A stretch of DNA of 64,000 bases from Muscardinus avellanarius (Eukaryota; Chordata; Mammalia; Rodentia; Gliridae), in NCBI GenBank assembly GCA_963383645.1, contig OY726565.1, positions 26,808,966 through 26,872,965 on the forward strand, given 5' to 3'. Numbering within the stretch: the first letter of the stretch is position 1; every line of letters starts with the position of its first letter. The notes below the pieces were generated by a model. That model was not told the origin of the DNA, searched no databases, and saw only the letters and a list, made by a program, of their open reading frames with translations. Positions 31,875-43,744 of the stretch are shown here, in pieces. The position numbers and the translations under genes were made by a program.

Positions 31875-33605
31875 ATGTACTTTTGCCTTGAACATGGTGA
31901 GCACTTTTGATCCAAATACTTAGATCTTTTAATGATGTATTCATGTAGCTTTGATTTTTTCTTCTCAACTGGGTAATCTTTAATGATCACATGTACTCCA
32001 ATTGTTTGTGTTTTCTTTTATTGAAATTATCTCTAGTTCTTGGGTTGAGTTTTGGTTCTCTGTTTTCTGTAACTACTGTCTTATTTTTTAGGATTTTCAT
32101 CTTTTTTCTCTGCTTTCTGTAAAAACTGTTAGATATGTCCTTAAAATAGTCAATTTGGTTGTTTACACTGTAAATTCTGGGACTAATTGTTTTTGTTCTG
32201 GATTTAATTCCTCTATTAAATATTTTAAGCATTAAATGTGCTTATCCATTATAAGTTAGGAATAGTATCAAATTTTTGCTAGCATAAATTCCTATACCAT
32301 AAACATTCATAAATATAACTCCTAGTGCACCTATATAAGACTGTTTCCAGGGGGACAGTTCTATAAGTGGAACTTCTGAGTTAAAATTTCATTTTACATC
32401 ATTTGTATGTTTCTCTTTTTAAATAGTTCATGTCTTTTTAAATCTTACCTTGTTTTATATTCTTTATGTTCTATATAAATTCCTGCTCATATTACATGGA
32501 GAAAATACTTTTTTGTATCCTGTAAAAGATGAGAAACATCATTTCAAAGTAGTTAAAACAACTTTTAAGAGAAGTTTTTAATATAGGAGTTGAAAATTAT
32601 ACTCCTTTTCTCTTGTCCTTCAGTTATATCATCTTCAGTTTATGGTAGGTTTGTATTTTTTCTTTCTTTTTCACATAAGTAACTATATTTTTCTATACAA
32701 ATGTTGTATGTCAGTACATCTTAGTACCACTATTTTCCCACTGAAATGATTGTGAAACTAATATGCCCATTCTTATCCCAAATGCCATGTGTTCTAATCA
32801 GCAGTTCCATTGATGGAATCTTCTCCCTACACCTCAATTACTAACTATCCATCTAGAAATTTGTAGTATATGAATAATTGAAATTCTCACTCTGCCCAAT
32901 GATTTGACATTCTTGGAGATTCCACCCAAATTTTGAAACAGGTTTGACTTGAATATTTCTTTCCGTTTATTGTATTTTTATCTTTTTCCTTAACTTAAAA
33001 CAAATTTTGGTGGGAAGTTGGAAAAAGCTTCACAAAGGCTATTAGCCAGGTTTCCCTTGAAAATAAAACCCGTGGTATATTTCAGATGAATCCTTCCAAA
33101 CCAGACAGACTTACTGTTGCCATAATATCTTAAAGTCTAGAGGGCACTTTGAAATTTCTTATCCATACTACTCAGTTAAGCAATCAATGATGAGAATGAA
33201 TAATTCAAAGAATGGATAGTCAGAAACATGCTAGTTTTTTTTTTTTTTTCCCGACATGGTGATTCCTGCTGACCTACTTTCTTATAAAATAACAACACAA
33301 CAATTAGTTGGTCATGTCAGGCGTACTGGAACTAACGAAGAAGAGTGCCATCTGGTGTTGTGCACAACATGTTCTCCAGTACCAATCTTATATTGCTTTG
33401 TGCAACTCAAAGCACTGCACATTTTTATTTCGCTTAATTTTTTAACAACCTTAGGGTAATTGTAAAAACAATTTAAATCATTCTCATCTTATAGATACCC
33501 AACATAAGATGAAAATAAAAATATTGTACTACAATTAAATAGAGATTCATTACAAAAATCAACCTTGTAACCAAAGCCACACAATTTCTGGGTAGATGGC
33601 TTTCT
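31875..33605. other. AT-rich DNA, mostly unassigned
   Basis: 32240-32420 (GGGGGACAGTTCTATAAGTGGAACTTCTG) may be an old LINE fragment. A poly-T run sits at 33236-33250. The 67-codon frame at 33256-33459 has no recognised domain. Confidence 0.45.
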
Positions 33606-33609
33606 TGCT

Positions 33610-33834
33610 TTTTTTTTTTTTTTGTGTGTGTGTGTGGGTCTGGGAATGGAACCCAGGGGAATTCGACCTCTGAGCTACACCCCCTGCCCTATTTTTTATT
33701 CTTTATTTTGAATATCGGGTCTCACTGAATTGCAGAGGGCCTCACCAAGTAGCTGAAGCTGTCCGCAAACCGCTATCCTCCAGGTCTCAGCCTCCCAAAT
33801 GCTGGGATTACAAGCGTGTGCCACCACACCCGGC
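33610..33834 (-). mobile_element. B1-dID SINE, subfamily A
   Basis: Poly-T/GT tail, then GTCTGGGAATGGAACCCAGGGG, GAGCTACACCCCCTGCCC, AAATGCTGGGATTACAAGCG, CCACCACACCCGGC. Confidence 0.94.
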
Positions 33835-34448
33835 TCTTTCCTGTTTTCTTAGTGTTTGGTCATCTTTCTCTTTTATAATAGGTAAAGGGCCTTCCTGACC
33901 AGCACTGTTCGCTCCAAGTAGTCTGTTCTCTCTACAGAGCATACCTTTACAGGTCCCTTGAGGAATAATCAGAGGAAGGAGTGACATGTCCAGTTAAGTG
34001 TAACTCTCACATCCAGTGTTTTAGGAATAAGCAATGTTGTTGATAAAATATTTTTATTCAGTAAGTGAGCAGATATTTGAAAAATTTTGAAATATAGTTT
34101 TATTTTTATGATTGGTGGCTTTGATTTTTATTTTATTTTTTAAAAATTTTATTGGTATTGGTGCATTGTAGTCTACATCTTAATGGGGTACAAGATGGTG
34201 AGATATACATGGACACATCACTCAATTAGCCCTTATCCAAGTCCCTCCCCATTCCCTCCCCCTCCCTCCTCATGATTGGCTTAGTGATTGACATTGATAT
34301 GTTTATTAAAGTACATCATGTGCATTAGATAATTTCCCACTTCTCCCCTCCCATCCCTCAGTTAGGTCATCTTATTTGCTCATCTATAGTATCACCTTCT
34401 TCATCTAGAGTTTCTCCTGTGACCCATTTTCTCTCTGGTTTCTGCATA

Positions 34449-37400
34449 TTAGGGAGAACATCTGATTTCTAATTTTTGTGACTGACTAATATCACTTAGC
34501 ATAATGTCTTCCAGTTCCATCCATTTCCCTGTAAATGACATAATTGTATTTTTTAATAGCTGAGTAAAATTCCATTGTGTATATTTCCCATAGTTTTGTA
34601 ATCTATTCATCTGTTGATGGACATCTTGACTAGTTCCATACTTTGGCAATGGTGAATTGTGCAGCTATGACATAGATACACATGCATTAGTTTGGTAGTT
34701 TAGTTTCCATTCTTTTGGGTAGATACCCAGAAGTGGTATTGCTGGATCATAAGGTAAGTTTGTCCCCATTCTTCTGAGGATCCTCCATACTGTTTTCCAA
34801 AGTGGTTGCACTAATTTGCAATTCCACCAACAATGTATTAGAGTTCCCACTTTTCCACATGCTTGCCAGCATTTGTTGTTTTTGTGCTTTGAATGATTGC
34901 CATTCTAGTTGGAGTTAGGTGAAATCTCAGGGTAGTTTTGATTTGCATCTCTCTGATTGCTAATGATGTTGAGCATTTTTTCATGCATTTTTTGGCCATT
35001 TAAATTTCTTCTTTCGTGAAGTGTATTTAGTTCACTTGCCCATTCTTGATTGAGTTATTTGTTTTCTTAGTATTGAGTTTCTTGAGTTCTCTGTATATTC
35101 TAGATATTAGTCCTCTATCGGAGGAGTAGTTGGCAAAAATCTTCTCACATTCTGTTGGCTCTCGATTGAGGTTCTTGATAGTTTCCTTGGCTGTACAGAA
35201 GCTCTTCAGTTTCATGCAGTCCCATGTATTGATTCATCTTTTACTTTGATCCATCTTGAATTAACTCTTGTGCAGGGTGAGGAAGTGGGATTTATTTCCA
35301 TTTTTCTGCATATGGTTAATGAGTTTTGCCATCACCATTTGTTGAACAGGCTATGTTTTTTCCAGGGTATGTTTTTGGCCCCTTTGTCAAAAATCAATTG
35401 GCTCTAAGTGTGCAGATTTGTTTCTGAGTCTTCTATTCTGCTCCATTGGTCTATGTATCTGTTCTTTTGCCAGTACCATGCTGTTTTTTATTACTATGGC
35501 TTTGTAGTATACTTTAAAGTCAGGTATTGTGATTACTCCTGCATGATTATTGTTGCTGAGGAATACTTTGTCTATTTTTTGTTGTTGTTGTTCCAAATGA
35601 ATTTAAGAACAGATTTTTCTATGTCTGTGAGGTAAATTACCTTAGTAACTTAATGGGTATTGCATTGAATCTGTAGATCACTTTTGGAAGTGTGGCCATT
35701 TTGATGATATTTATTCTGTCTATCCATGAACATGGAAGATCTTTCCATAGTCTAAGATCTTCTTTGATTTATTTTTTCAGTGTTTTATAATTTTCATTGT
35801 AGAGGTCTTTTACTGCCTTGGTTATTTTTATTCCTAAATATTTATTTTTTGTGGGATATCCTGAGTGAAAGTGTTTTCTGGATTTCTTTTTCAGTGGATT
35901 TATGGTTGGTAGAAAGAAAAGCTTCCGATTTTTTTTAAGATTAATTTTGTATCCAGACACTGATGAATTTATCACTTCTATGCGCCTTTTGATTGAGTTT
36001 GTTGTGTCTTCTTAGTATCATATCATCTGAAAATAGTGAAAGTTTTAGTTTTTCTTTTCCTATTTGAACTCCTTCGATTTCCTTTTCTTGCCTTAATGCT
36101 CTGGCTAGAGTCTCAAGTACTATATTGAAAATAAGTGGTGATAATGGACATCCTTGTCTTGTTCCTGTTTTAGGGGAAATTCTAAAAGTTTTTCCTCATT
36201 TAATATGATATTGGTCGTGGGTCTATTGTAGATTGCCTTTATAATGTTGAGGTATGTTCCTTCTATTTCATTTCTCTGCATAGCTTTTGGCATAAATGGA
36301 TGTTAGATTTTGTCAAATGCTTTTTCAGCATCTATTAAAATGATCATGTGATTTTTGTCTTTGATTCAGTTTATGTGATGAATTATATGGATGATTCTTG
36401 TATGTTGAACCATTCTTGCATTCCTAGGATTAACCCTACCTGATCACGGTGTATGATTTTTCTTTATGTGGTTTTGAATGCATGTTGCTAGTATTTTGTT
36501 TAGTAGTTTTGTATCCAAGTTCATCAAAGATAAAAGCCTGTAGATTTTATTCCTTGAACTGTCTTTATTTGGTTTTGGTATTAATGTGATGTTGGCTTCA
36601 GGGAATGTATTTGGGAGAGTCCTGTATTTTTTTTTTCTGTTTTTTTTTTTCCTATTTCATGAAATAGATTGAGGAGTATGAGGATTAGCTCTTCTATAAA
36701 GGTTTTATAAAATTCACTTGGGGAACCATCTAGTCCTGGGCTTTTCTTCAATGGTAGGCTCTTTATTGCTATTTCAATCTCTTTGATTGCAATTGGTTGA
36801 TTTAAATTTTCTCTATCTTCTTGACTCATTTAGGAAGGTTGTATTTATCTAGAAAGTTGTTAATTTCTTCCAGATTTTCCATTTTGTTGGAGTATAGTTT
36901 TTCAAAGTAGTTTCTGATAATCCTTTGTATTTCTGCACCATCAGTGTTAATATCTCCTTTTTCATCTCTTATCTTTGTAATTTGGGTTTAATCTCTGTTT
37001 TTTTTTAAATTAGGTTAGCTAGTCATTTACCTATCTTATAAATTTTTTTAAAAAACCAGCTTTTGGTTTTGTTGGTTTTCTGTATTTTTTTTTTGTTCTC
37101 TATTTCATTGATTTCTAGAAATTTCTTGATTTCACCCCTTACTTCTTCTATGACCCATTCTTCATGTGGAGTGTGGTGTTTAGTCTGCACATGCTTATGT
37201 GGTTTCTCTGGGTCTTCTTATAGTTGATTTCTAGTTTCATTCTGTTATGGTCTGAAAAGACATGGGGAAGTATGACTCATTTTTTGAATTTGCTAGTACT
37301 CATTTTGTGGCCCAAGGTGTGATTCATTTTGAAGAAGTTTCTGTGAGCAGTTGAGAAAAAATTAAACTGCTGTAGATGGGTGAAATATTCTATATGTGTC

Positions 37401-38190
37401 TAATAGGTCCATTTGGTTGATGGTGTTCTTTAGGTCCGAGGCATCTTTACTGACCTTTTGTCTAGAAGATCAGTCTAATGGTGTGAGAAGGGTGTTGAAG
37501 TCTCCCATTATTACATTATTATTGTATTGTGTGTATGTATAGTGTATGTGTGACTTAATGTCACAAAGAGTTTGTTTTATGAAAGTAGCTGCACTTTAAT
37601 TCAGGGCATAAATGTTGACTATTGTTATTTCCTCTTGCTGTATTTTTCCTTTTACCAGTTTAAAAAAAAAAAAAAGGGCCTGCTTTGTCTCTTTTAATAC
37701 GCTTGGGCTTGAAGTTTAACTTGTTTGATATTATAGTTGCTAGTCCTGTTTGTCTTTAGAGTTCTGTTGGCATGGATTAGCTTCTCCAGCCCTTTACCTT
37801 AAGTTGTGACTATCTTCACTTGTAAGGTGTGTTTCTTGCAGGCAACAGATAGATGAATTCTATTTTTTGATCCATTTTTCCACTTTATGTCTTTTTTATG
37901 GTACTGGAGATGGAATCCAGGGACATTGTACCTCCAAGCTACACCCCCAGCCCTATTTTGTTTCCTTTTTATATTTTGAAACTCAGTGAGTTGTAAAGGG
38001 CCTCACTGAGTAGTTGAGGCTGTCAATGAACTGTGATTCTCCAGTCTCACCCTCCTTAATGCTGAGATTACAAGCATGTGCCATGATGTCCAGCTACCTT
38101 ATGTCTTTTTATTGGGGAGTTGAGGCCATTTATGTTCAGTGTGATTATTGAGGGATGATTTTTAATTCCTAACATATTGAGATTTAACTT
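34449..38190 (-). pseudogene. L1 ORF2 (endonuclease-reverse transcriptase), broken
   Basis: ORF2p nicks target DNA and reverse-transcribes L1 RNA. Surviving frames include 36829-36581 (ending before the RT core), 35975-35769, 35596-35387, 35215-35027, 34850-34665 and 34649-34449 (DVHQQMNRL, KWMELEDIMLSDISQ). Many stops and frameshifts separate them, so no active enzyme is possible. The N terminus is recognisable next to the ORF1 end (SIITLNINGLNSPIKRHK-like reading near 38150). Confidence 0.85.
37893..38096 (-). mobile_element. B1-dID SINE inserted in L1 ORF2
   Basis: Antisense GGTACTGGAGATGGAATCCAGGG, AAGCTACACCCCCAGCCC, ending ATGATGTCCAGC. It interrupts the L1 ORF2 N-terminal coding region. 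Confidence 0.9.
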
Positions 38191-38269
38191 CTGTTTGAGG
38201 TAGTATTTGTTCTTCTTTGCTTAGTTGTTTGCTGGATGGAAGTTCTTGTTTCTTTGGTTCTGATGTATA

Positions 38270-38870
38270 TTACTTATTTCATCTCTGCAGTTAATCTCTG
38301 AGTATTTTCTCTAATACTGGTTTGGAAGACATAAATTCCTTCAGCTTCTGTTTGTCGTGAAAGATTTTTATTTCCCCATCTAATTTGAGAAATAGTTTTT
38401 CTGGATAGAAAAATTTTGGCTGAAAGTTGTTTTCTTTCAGAGTTTGGGATATGCTACTCCAGGCCCTTCTGGCTTTCATAATTTGGTTTGGGAAGTCTGG
38501 AGTGATTCTAATTGGTTTGCTTCTAAATGTTACTTGGTCTTTGGTTTTTGTTGTCCCTAAGATTCTCTTTTTGGCTTCTACATTGTTCAGTTTGACTATT
38601 ATGTGGTGTGGTAAACCTTTTCTATGATCTTGTCAGAAGGGGTTTCTATAGGTTTCCTGTCTGTACCTGTGTATCCACCTCTTGCTCTATGTTTGGAAAA
38701 TTTTCTGGTATTACTTCTTGTATTTCTATAGTTACATTTCTGATTTGATGCTCTGGAGATCTCTATAAATTTCTATAATCTGTATTGTCAGGTTCTGTTT
38801 TGCAGTGTTGTGGGAGCTTATTGCTTCCTTGTTAATTGCTCCTTCTCATGATTTCAGAAATTTGTATTTG
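38270..38870 (-). pseudogene. L1 ORF1 with coiled-coil deletion, broken
   Basis: The C-terminal domain is open at 38479-38291 (NFQPKFFYPEKLFLKLDGE, KLKEFMSSKPVLEKILRD). Upstream, the sequence passes directly from the region equivalent to ETYRTP to the N-terminal IIE/QIRK segment near 38730. About 300 bases coding for the coiled coil and RRM start seem to be missing. Confidence 0.7.
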
Positions 38871-39052
38871 TTGCTTTTAATAGATTTCTTTCAGTCTCTG
38901 GGTGTTAGCTGGTATATCGAAGGGCAAGTTGTATTGTATTCAGTAGTGAAGGTTGAGTGAGGAGGGAAGTGAAGTCCTATATGCAAGAATAGGGCAAAGC
39001 CTCAGATAGGACTGAATAGAATGAGAGTATGAATTTGGTAAGCTAGTATATA

Positions 39053-39163
39053 TAGAATACTACTACATATTCACTATCTCTAATCTCTACTATACTATAA
39101 CTAGACTATACCATAACTAAATATAGTAGAGATTAGAGATAGTGAATATGTAGTAGTATTCTA
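39053..39163. repeat. Perfect 42-bp-arm hairpin in L1 5' UTR
   Basis: Positions 39053-39094 and 39122-39163 are exact reverse complements with a 27-base loop. Arms are AT-rich (start TAGAATACTACTACATATTC). No mismatch seen, although the host L1 is clearly decayed. Confidence 0.95.
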
Positions 39164-40003
39164 GTAACCAATGTAGAGTTTCTGGTATAGTGATATGAAA
39201 TGGATTTAATACAAAATAAGAAAGAGAAAAGAAGAAGGAAAAAAGAAAAAAGGAATAGAAAGAAGAGAATGGTATATACAAGGGAACAAGCTTGGGAGAG
39301 GGATTGGGAAGAGCATAAACAAACAGGGATACACACACAAAAACACACACAAAAGAACAAAAAACTAAAATAACAGCAGCAACAAATTAATGCAGCTCTA
39401 CAAATATATAAATATTCAGCAGACTGGGCTTTTGCAGTCTCTCTCTTTGCAGACACCAAGTGCCACTAGCACCTTTTCTGCCTCATGCTTGGTTCTCTGA
39501 GTCTTCCTCAGTCTACACAGATGGCTCATATCAATGGGACTGGATCTAGTGTTAAGCACAGGTCACTCTTCACACTTTCCACAGATGTGGAGTCTTGGTC
39601 TCTCCCTGCCTCCGTAGATGGTATATAAGTCTAAGACCAAACTCAATGTAAGAGTCTCTGTTCTCCACAGCTAGGGCTGGTCTGGCCTGACTTCTCCCCT
39701 TTCACCACAACTGGGAGGTCTGTGGTGATCCTGGAGATACTACTAGTTGGATCCAGTGTTAAGTGTAAGTCCCCCCCACACACACACACTTTCCACTGAT
39801 GCAGAGCCTGAGTCTGTCTAGGCCTCTACTATGTCTAAAGGCAGACTCTATCCCCACCTTTTCTGGGTTGATTCTCAAAGTCTCAGACCCAGAGAGTTTA
39901 TCATGGCTTCACAAGTCCCTGGGGACACTGTGCTGAGTATTCTCCCACAGGTACAGCAGTTTTGCTTACAGTTTTGTTGAGTGTCAGTCTGTATCTCTTG
40001 AAG

Positions 40004-40425
40004 GCGTGGTGAGCTCAGCTGCCACTGCTACAAGTTGTAGGCAGTGTTTGTGTAGGAGGAGTGATGCTTACTTCAGATCTTTGGTTGTTTTTCTGTTCAT
40101 CCTTGGAGTCAGGTACAGTGAGGCAAGATGGTGCTGCTGCGGTGCCCACGGCTGCAAGATGGGCAGATTTCTTTTCTGGTGTGGTTGAGCACTGCTTTGG
40201 ATTTCTAGAAGGTATGGTGAGCTCGGCTGCCACTGCTGCAAGTTGTATCTGGTGCTTACACAGGAGGAACTGATGGTTTACAATTCTGATGATCTGTAGC
40301 TGCTTACTTCAGGTCCTTGATTGTTTTCCTGTTCATCCCTGAAGTTGGGTGCAGTGAGAAGGATGGCGCCACTGTGGCCACCACGGCTGCAAGGCAGGTG
40401 GGATTCTTTTCTGCTCTCTGATCAG
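40004..40425 (-). repeat. Two tandem monomers in L1 5' UTR
   Basis: Two units of about 200 bases share GAGCTC(A/G)GCTGCCACTGCT, CTTACTTCAG(A/G)TC, TGTTCATCC, AAGATGG/AGGATGGCGCC and CGGCTGCAAG, starting near 40004 and 40212. Mouse and rat L1 promoters are likewise built from tandem monomers. Confidence 0.75.
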
Positions 40426-40589
40426 TCTTCTAATTTTTTTCTTGCCATTTTGTATTTATCATGTTATTTTTCTAGTTATGATATTTTCTGGTGTTTGAAG
40501 ACAGAACGCTGTTTTTAAGGCAATGGAGATCGGGTGTCAGCAGGACTGGTATGTGCTGCTTCTCTCAGTCGCCATCTTCCCAGAGGTTC

Positions 40590-40995
40590 AGTAATATATA
40601 TTTATATGGAGAAGAATTCGTTGTTGTTGTTGTTTTTTTTTTTTTTACTAAGCAGCCTAGCTTGTTTAGAAAATTAGAAAAAGTATATAATGGAGATCAG
40701 TCATCTTATAGAAGAAATATGCAAAAGTCTGACTTTCTGTCACATTTCCAAAAGTGTTAGTATATTTTTAGTGATGTGCATGGGAGAGATACACATGTTT
40801 TTAGCAATTTATGGTTCATTAATAGTCAGGCTTCATTCATAAAGCAATATATACTCCTTCTTATCAAGAAATAGAAAGAGATATTGAAAAATACAGAGTA
40901 ATATAAACTATAATCATCATAATGAAAACAAGTCACATTTCTTGTGTATGCATCCCATGTAAGGCTCCTTTTCACATGTGTTGCAACTGTAGTCC
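40590..40995. other. Intergenic DNA, nothing assigned
   Basis: Contains TTG/T-rich low complexity at 40620-40650 only. Confidence 0.5.
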
Positions 40996-40999
40996 TCAG

Positions 41000-41325
41000 T
41001 GCCCCACACAAGGTAGTTCACATTATTATTATAATTACATTATTATATAATCCTAGTATTATTATCAAGACAGGATCTTGCTATGTGGCTAAGGCTGGCC
41101 TTGAACTTATGATCTGCCTGTTTTACCCTCTGAAGTAACTGGGATTATAGGTGCATGTCACTGAGCCCAGCTGTGGTAAACATTATTATTTTTCTTTTAC
41201 AGATAAAAAAAAAGTGATGATAAGAAACTCCCCAAACACAGCAAGTGTATGGCAGAGCCAGGAGTCATGGGCAGACAGTCTAACCTTGCTGCCCATGCCC
41301 TTCCCACTGAGCTATACTGCCAGCA
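41000..41325 (-). mobile_element. MIR split by a B1 monomer
   Basis: Antisense MIR parts at about 41000-41055 and 41176-41325 (TTTACAGATAAAAAAA, GGCAGAGCCAGGAGTCATGG, CCCATGCCCTTCCCACTGAGC) flank the younger B1 monomer. Confidence 0.6.
41057..41175 (-). mobile_element. B1 monomer
   Basis: Antisense B1: AAGACAGGATCTTGCTATGTGGC, GGCTGGCCTTGAACTTATGATC, ending TGAGCCCAGC. No ID part. Confidence 0.8.
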
Positions 41326-41329
41326 AGCA

Positions 41330-42260
41330 GTAGCCAAGAGAATTTTCAACCCTGCTTTGTATGCTGTTAAATTTAGACAACTAATCCTTAGTGGATGAAA
41401 CAGTGCTCAGGTCAATGGGAGAAATTCATTATTTTTGTTCCCAAAAGAACAAAACCAAGAAAAAGTCATCCTGCTGAAGTGGACATGGGTCTGGAATTCA
41501 ATTCAAAAGATGTGTCTCTTGGAGAAGTCTTCACACTCTTGCATTTGTTCCACTGCACTGGGACCTGCCCATCCCCCATCATAACCTTTGCTTCTTTGGC
41601 TTGCTTAGCAGCATCAAAAGTGGGAAACATTATGCAAAGTACAAATGTCAGAGTGGCCAGCTGGCACAGGAAATCCCAGTCATAGTGTGCACCCCCCGCC
41701 ACCGGGAGCAATTTCTTTCATTTATTCTGTGCCACACACAAGTCAAGGCTCAGCTGGCTATCTGCTTCTTGCAGTAGACTTCTGCAACATTTCAAATGTC
41801 CAAATACAGCTAATGAGAACTGGTATCTGCAAGTTTTGAACAAACTGGAGTAAGCAAAAAAAAAAAAAAAAAGTGTAAGACAGTGCATGGGTCATAGGTA
41901 GTTGAGAAACAAAATTACAAGAAAGAACATTTCTCTTTTCTAGGGCTTTTGGGCTGCTAGTGGGCTAAAGGCTGGGAAACAAGCTCCAAACACAGCTCTG
42001 CTGTATCATGACTGTGCTCAGAACAGTGTGTAGCTTTGCAACATCTGGAGAATAAAGTCAAGGCACGGCACTCAGCATCATCTGGCTACAGCTTTCTGTC
42101 TCGTTTCATTCTTCAGACATACTGGACTGTTATGTCTGCTCCTTTAGCCCACATCCTCTGACATGCATTTTTATTGGTCATGCTTATCCTTTGAGAGATG
42201 TTCATATATCAAGAGTGAGATGTTTAAATTCACTCTTTCTTCATTGTGCTTCATATACTA
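41330..42260. other. Unassigned, non-repetitive DNA
   Basis: About 0.9 kb with more balanced composition and one poly-A run (41858-41873). Opposing frames at 41395-41685 and 41466-41711 show no recognised domain. Confidence 0.5.
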
Positions 42261-42262
42261 GA

Positions 42263-42446
42263 ATTTGGGGGACATACGAGGGGTTGAACATAGGGACATT
42301 CTACCTCTGAGCTACACCTCCAGCATTTTTTCTAATTTATTTTTTTGAAACGGGGTCTTTCTAAGTTGGAGGGCCTTACTAAGTTGCTGAGGCTGGCCTC
42401 AAACCTGCTATCCTCCTGTCTCAGCCTCCCAAGTACTAGAAGTACA
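42263..42446 (-). mobile_element. B1-dID SINE with target-site duplication
   Basis: Antisense ID end (GGGGTTGAACATAGGGACATTC, GAGCTACACCTCCAGC). CATATACTAGA flanks it at about 42252 and about 42450. Confidence 0.93.
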
Positions 42447-42454
42447 AGCTCATA

Positions 42455-42944
42455 TACTAGACTTTTAAAGTTTCTGTTGCTGGACTTGATGCTTCTTAAG
42501 ATCATTGGATCATTCTTATTCTCATTTTATATTTACTATAATGATTAACACTTTCTGTGCCATAATAACCAATCAGTAAGTAAATTTGTGGCATAAATTG
42601 GAGAACCATAAATACAGAGAGAATGTACTTCTCTGCTTCTTATCTTTCCCATAAAAAAACCAACTGTGGATAAGTCTAAGGGAAAGACAAGAGGGAGATG
42701 TTATCTCAGGAAGAAAGCATATATATGTTATCCAATCTTCTGTGCACAGAAATATCCAACAGCTGTGTGAGTGCAGGGAGACATTATGGGATGACTGTGT
42801 TTCTTAGTGGACAGGGATACAAGAGAACTGCCTTAAAAGCTCAGATGGATTCTGTGGAAATGGGGGAAAAGAAGGCCAATATTTAAAATACAAATTAAGA
42901 AAAATATGGGGATTTCATGATTGATAAATTCTCAAAAACATCAT
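42455..42944. other. Intergenic DNA, nothing assigned
   Basis: No repeat or coding feature recognised. Confidence 0.5.
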
Positions 42945-42946
42945 AG

Positions 42947-43140
42947 CTGGGCATGATGGTGCACACCTACAGTCCCCAGTACTTAGAAAGCTGAGACAGG
43001 AGGATCAAAGTTTTGAGATCAGTGTCAGTAATGTAGAGATTCTCAGTAACCTAGTGAGACTTTATTTCAAAACAAAAAGTATAAAGGACTGGGGTGTAGC
43101 TTGGAGGTAGAATGCCCCTGGTGCTACATGCCTGTACTTC

Positions 43141-43190
<50 letters not shown>
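42947..43190 (+). mobile_element. B1-dID SINE with (CA)n tail
   Basis: GCTGGGCATGATGGTGCACACC start, ID part TGTAGCTTGGAGGTAGAATGCCCCTGG, then a (CA)n run at 43147-43188. Confidence 0.9.
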
Positions 43191-43191
<1 letters not shown>

Positions 43192-43367
43192 AAACCAACC
43201 AACCAAACAAACAAACAAAAAACACATCCTGGGACCCATTATTCTGAAGTCCAGGACAGTAAACACTTTTGTCTACCTAAAGATCAAGAAATTAATGGAA
43301 CTGATATTTTGATATTTATTAAATATTTGCTAATGTCCACTAAAATATTTTTAAAAGCCAGTGTTAA

Positions 43368-43475
43368 GGTGGGTATGGTGGCACATGTTTCAAAATAAAA
43401 AAGTAAAATAGGGTTTGGGATATAGGTCAGAGGTAGAATGCCCCTGATTTCGATCTCCAGTGATTCCCCTTTTCC
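43368..43475 (+). mobile_element. Internally deleted B1-dID SINE
   Basis: The B1 start (GGTGGGTATGGTGGCACATG) jumps directly to TTTCAAAATAAAAAAG and the ID part, losing about 100 bases. The 15-base duplication AAAAGCCAGTGTTAA lies at 43353-43367 and 43478-43492. Confidence 0.92.
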
Positions 43476-43494
43476 ACAAAAGCCAGTGTTAAAC

Positions 43495-43560
43495 TCGAGT
43501 GCCAGGCTATGCAGGTTCAAATTTTGGCTCTACTCTACTACTCACAATCTATACTATTTA
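43495..43560 (+). mobile_element. Possible MIR fragment
   Basis: GTGCCAGGCTATGCAGGTTCAAATTTTGGCTC resembles the sense MIR tRNA-like region. Confidence 0.4.
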
Positions 43561-43744
43561 CTTCCCAAGAAGACCAAGTGGTTTGTGAAAAAAAAGTACT
43601 TATAAAGTACAGGCTGTTATAAAGGAAATAACATATAAACATGTATTAAAATGCAAACAAATTATTTTCCAGGAAACCTTGTTTTTAATGTGGTCATTTT
43701 GTGTAGTTCCTTGTAATTTTGCAACAACTTTAAAAGTAATGGTA

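Larger units (their letters stand above)
34135..40586 (-). mobile_element. Near-full-length autonomous-type L1, decayed
   Basis: On the minus strand: 5' UTR (40586 to about 38890) starting at a motif matching GGGAAGATGGCGAC, ORF1 (about 38860-38270), ORF2 (about 38190-34470) and a 3' UTR ending near 34135. ORF2 landmarks include the reverse-transcriptase-region KKSPGLDGSPSEFYK (near 36750) and the C-terminal [12 protein letters not shown] (near 34830). Stops and frameshifts break both ORFs, and a SINE lies at 37893-38096. It is the same L1 lineage as the HAL1-like elements, judging by ORF1 and the 3' UTR type. Confidence 0.9.

Noticed and set aside
39117..39459. Minus frames of 77 and 108 codons rich in Phe/Ser/Cys
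   Set aside because: They lie in the A-rich 5' UTR of the L1, overlap in two frames, and include one arm of the hairpin; no domain seen.
41395..41711. Opposing 96- and 81-codon frames as a small gene
   Set aside because: Open on both strands, no start or splice context, no recognisable family; left as unassigned DNA.
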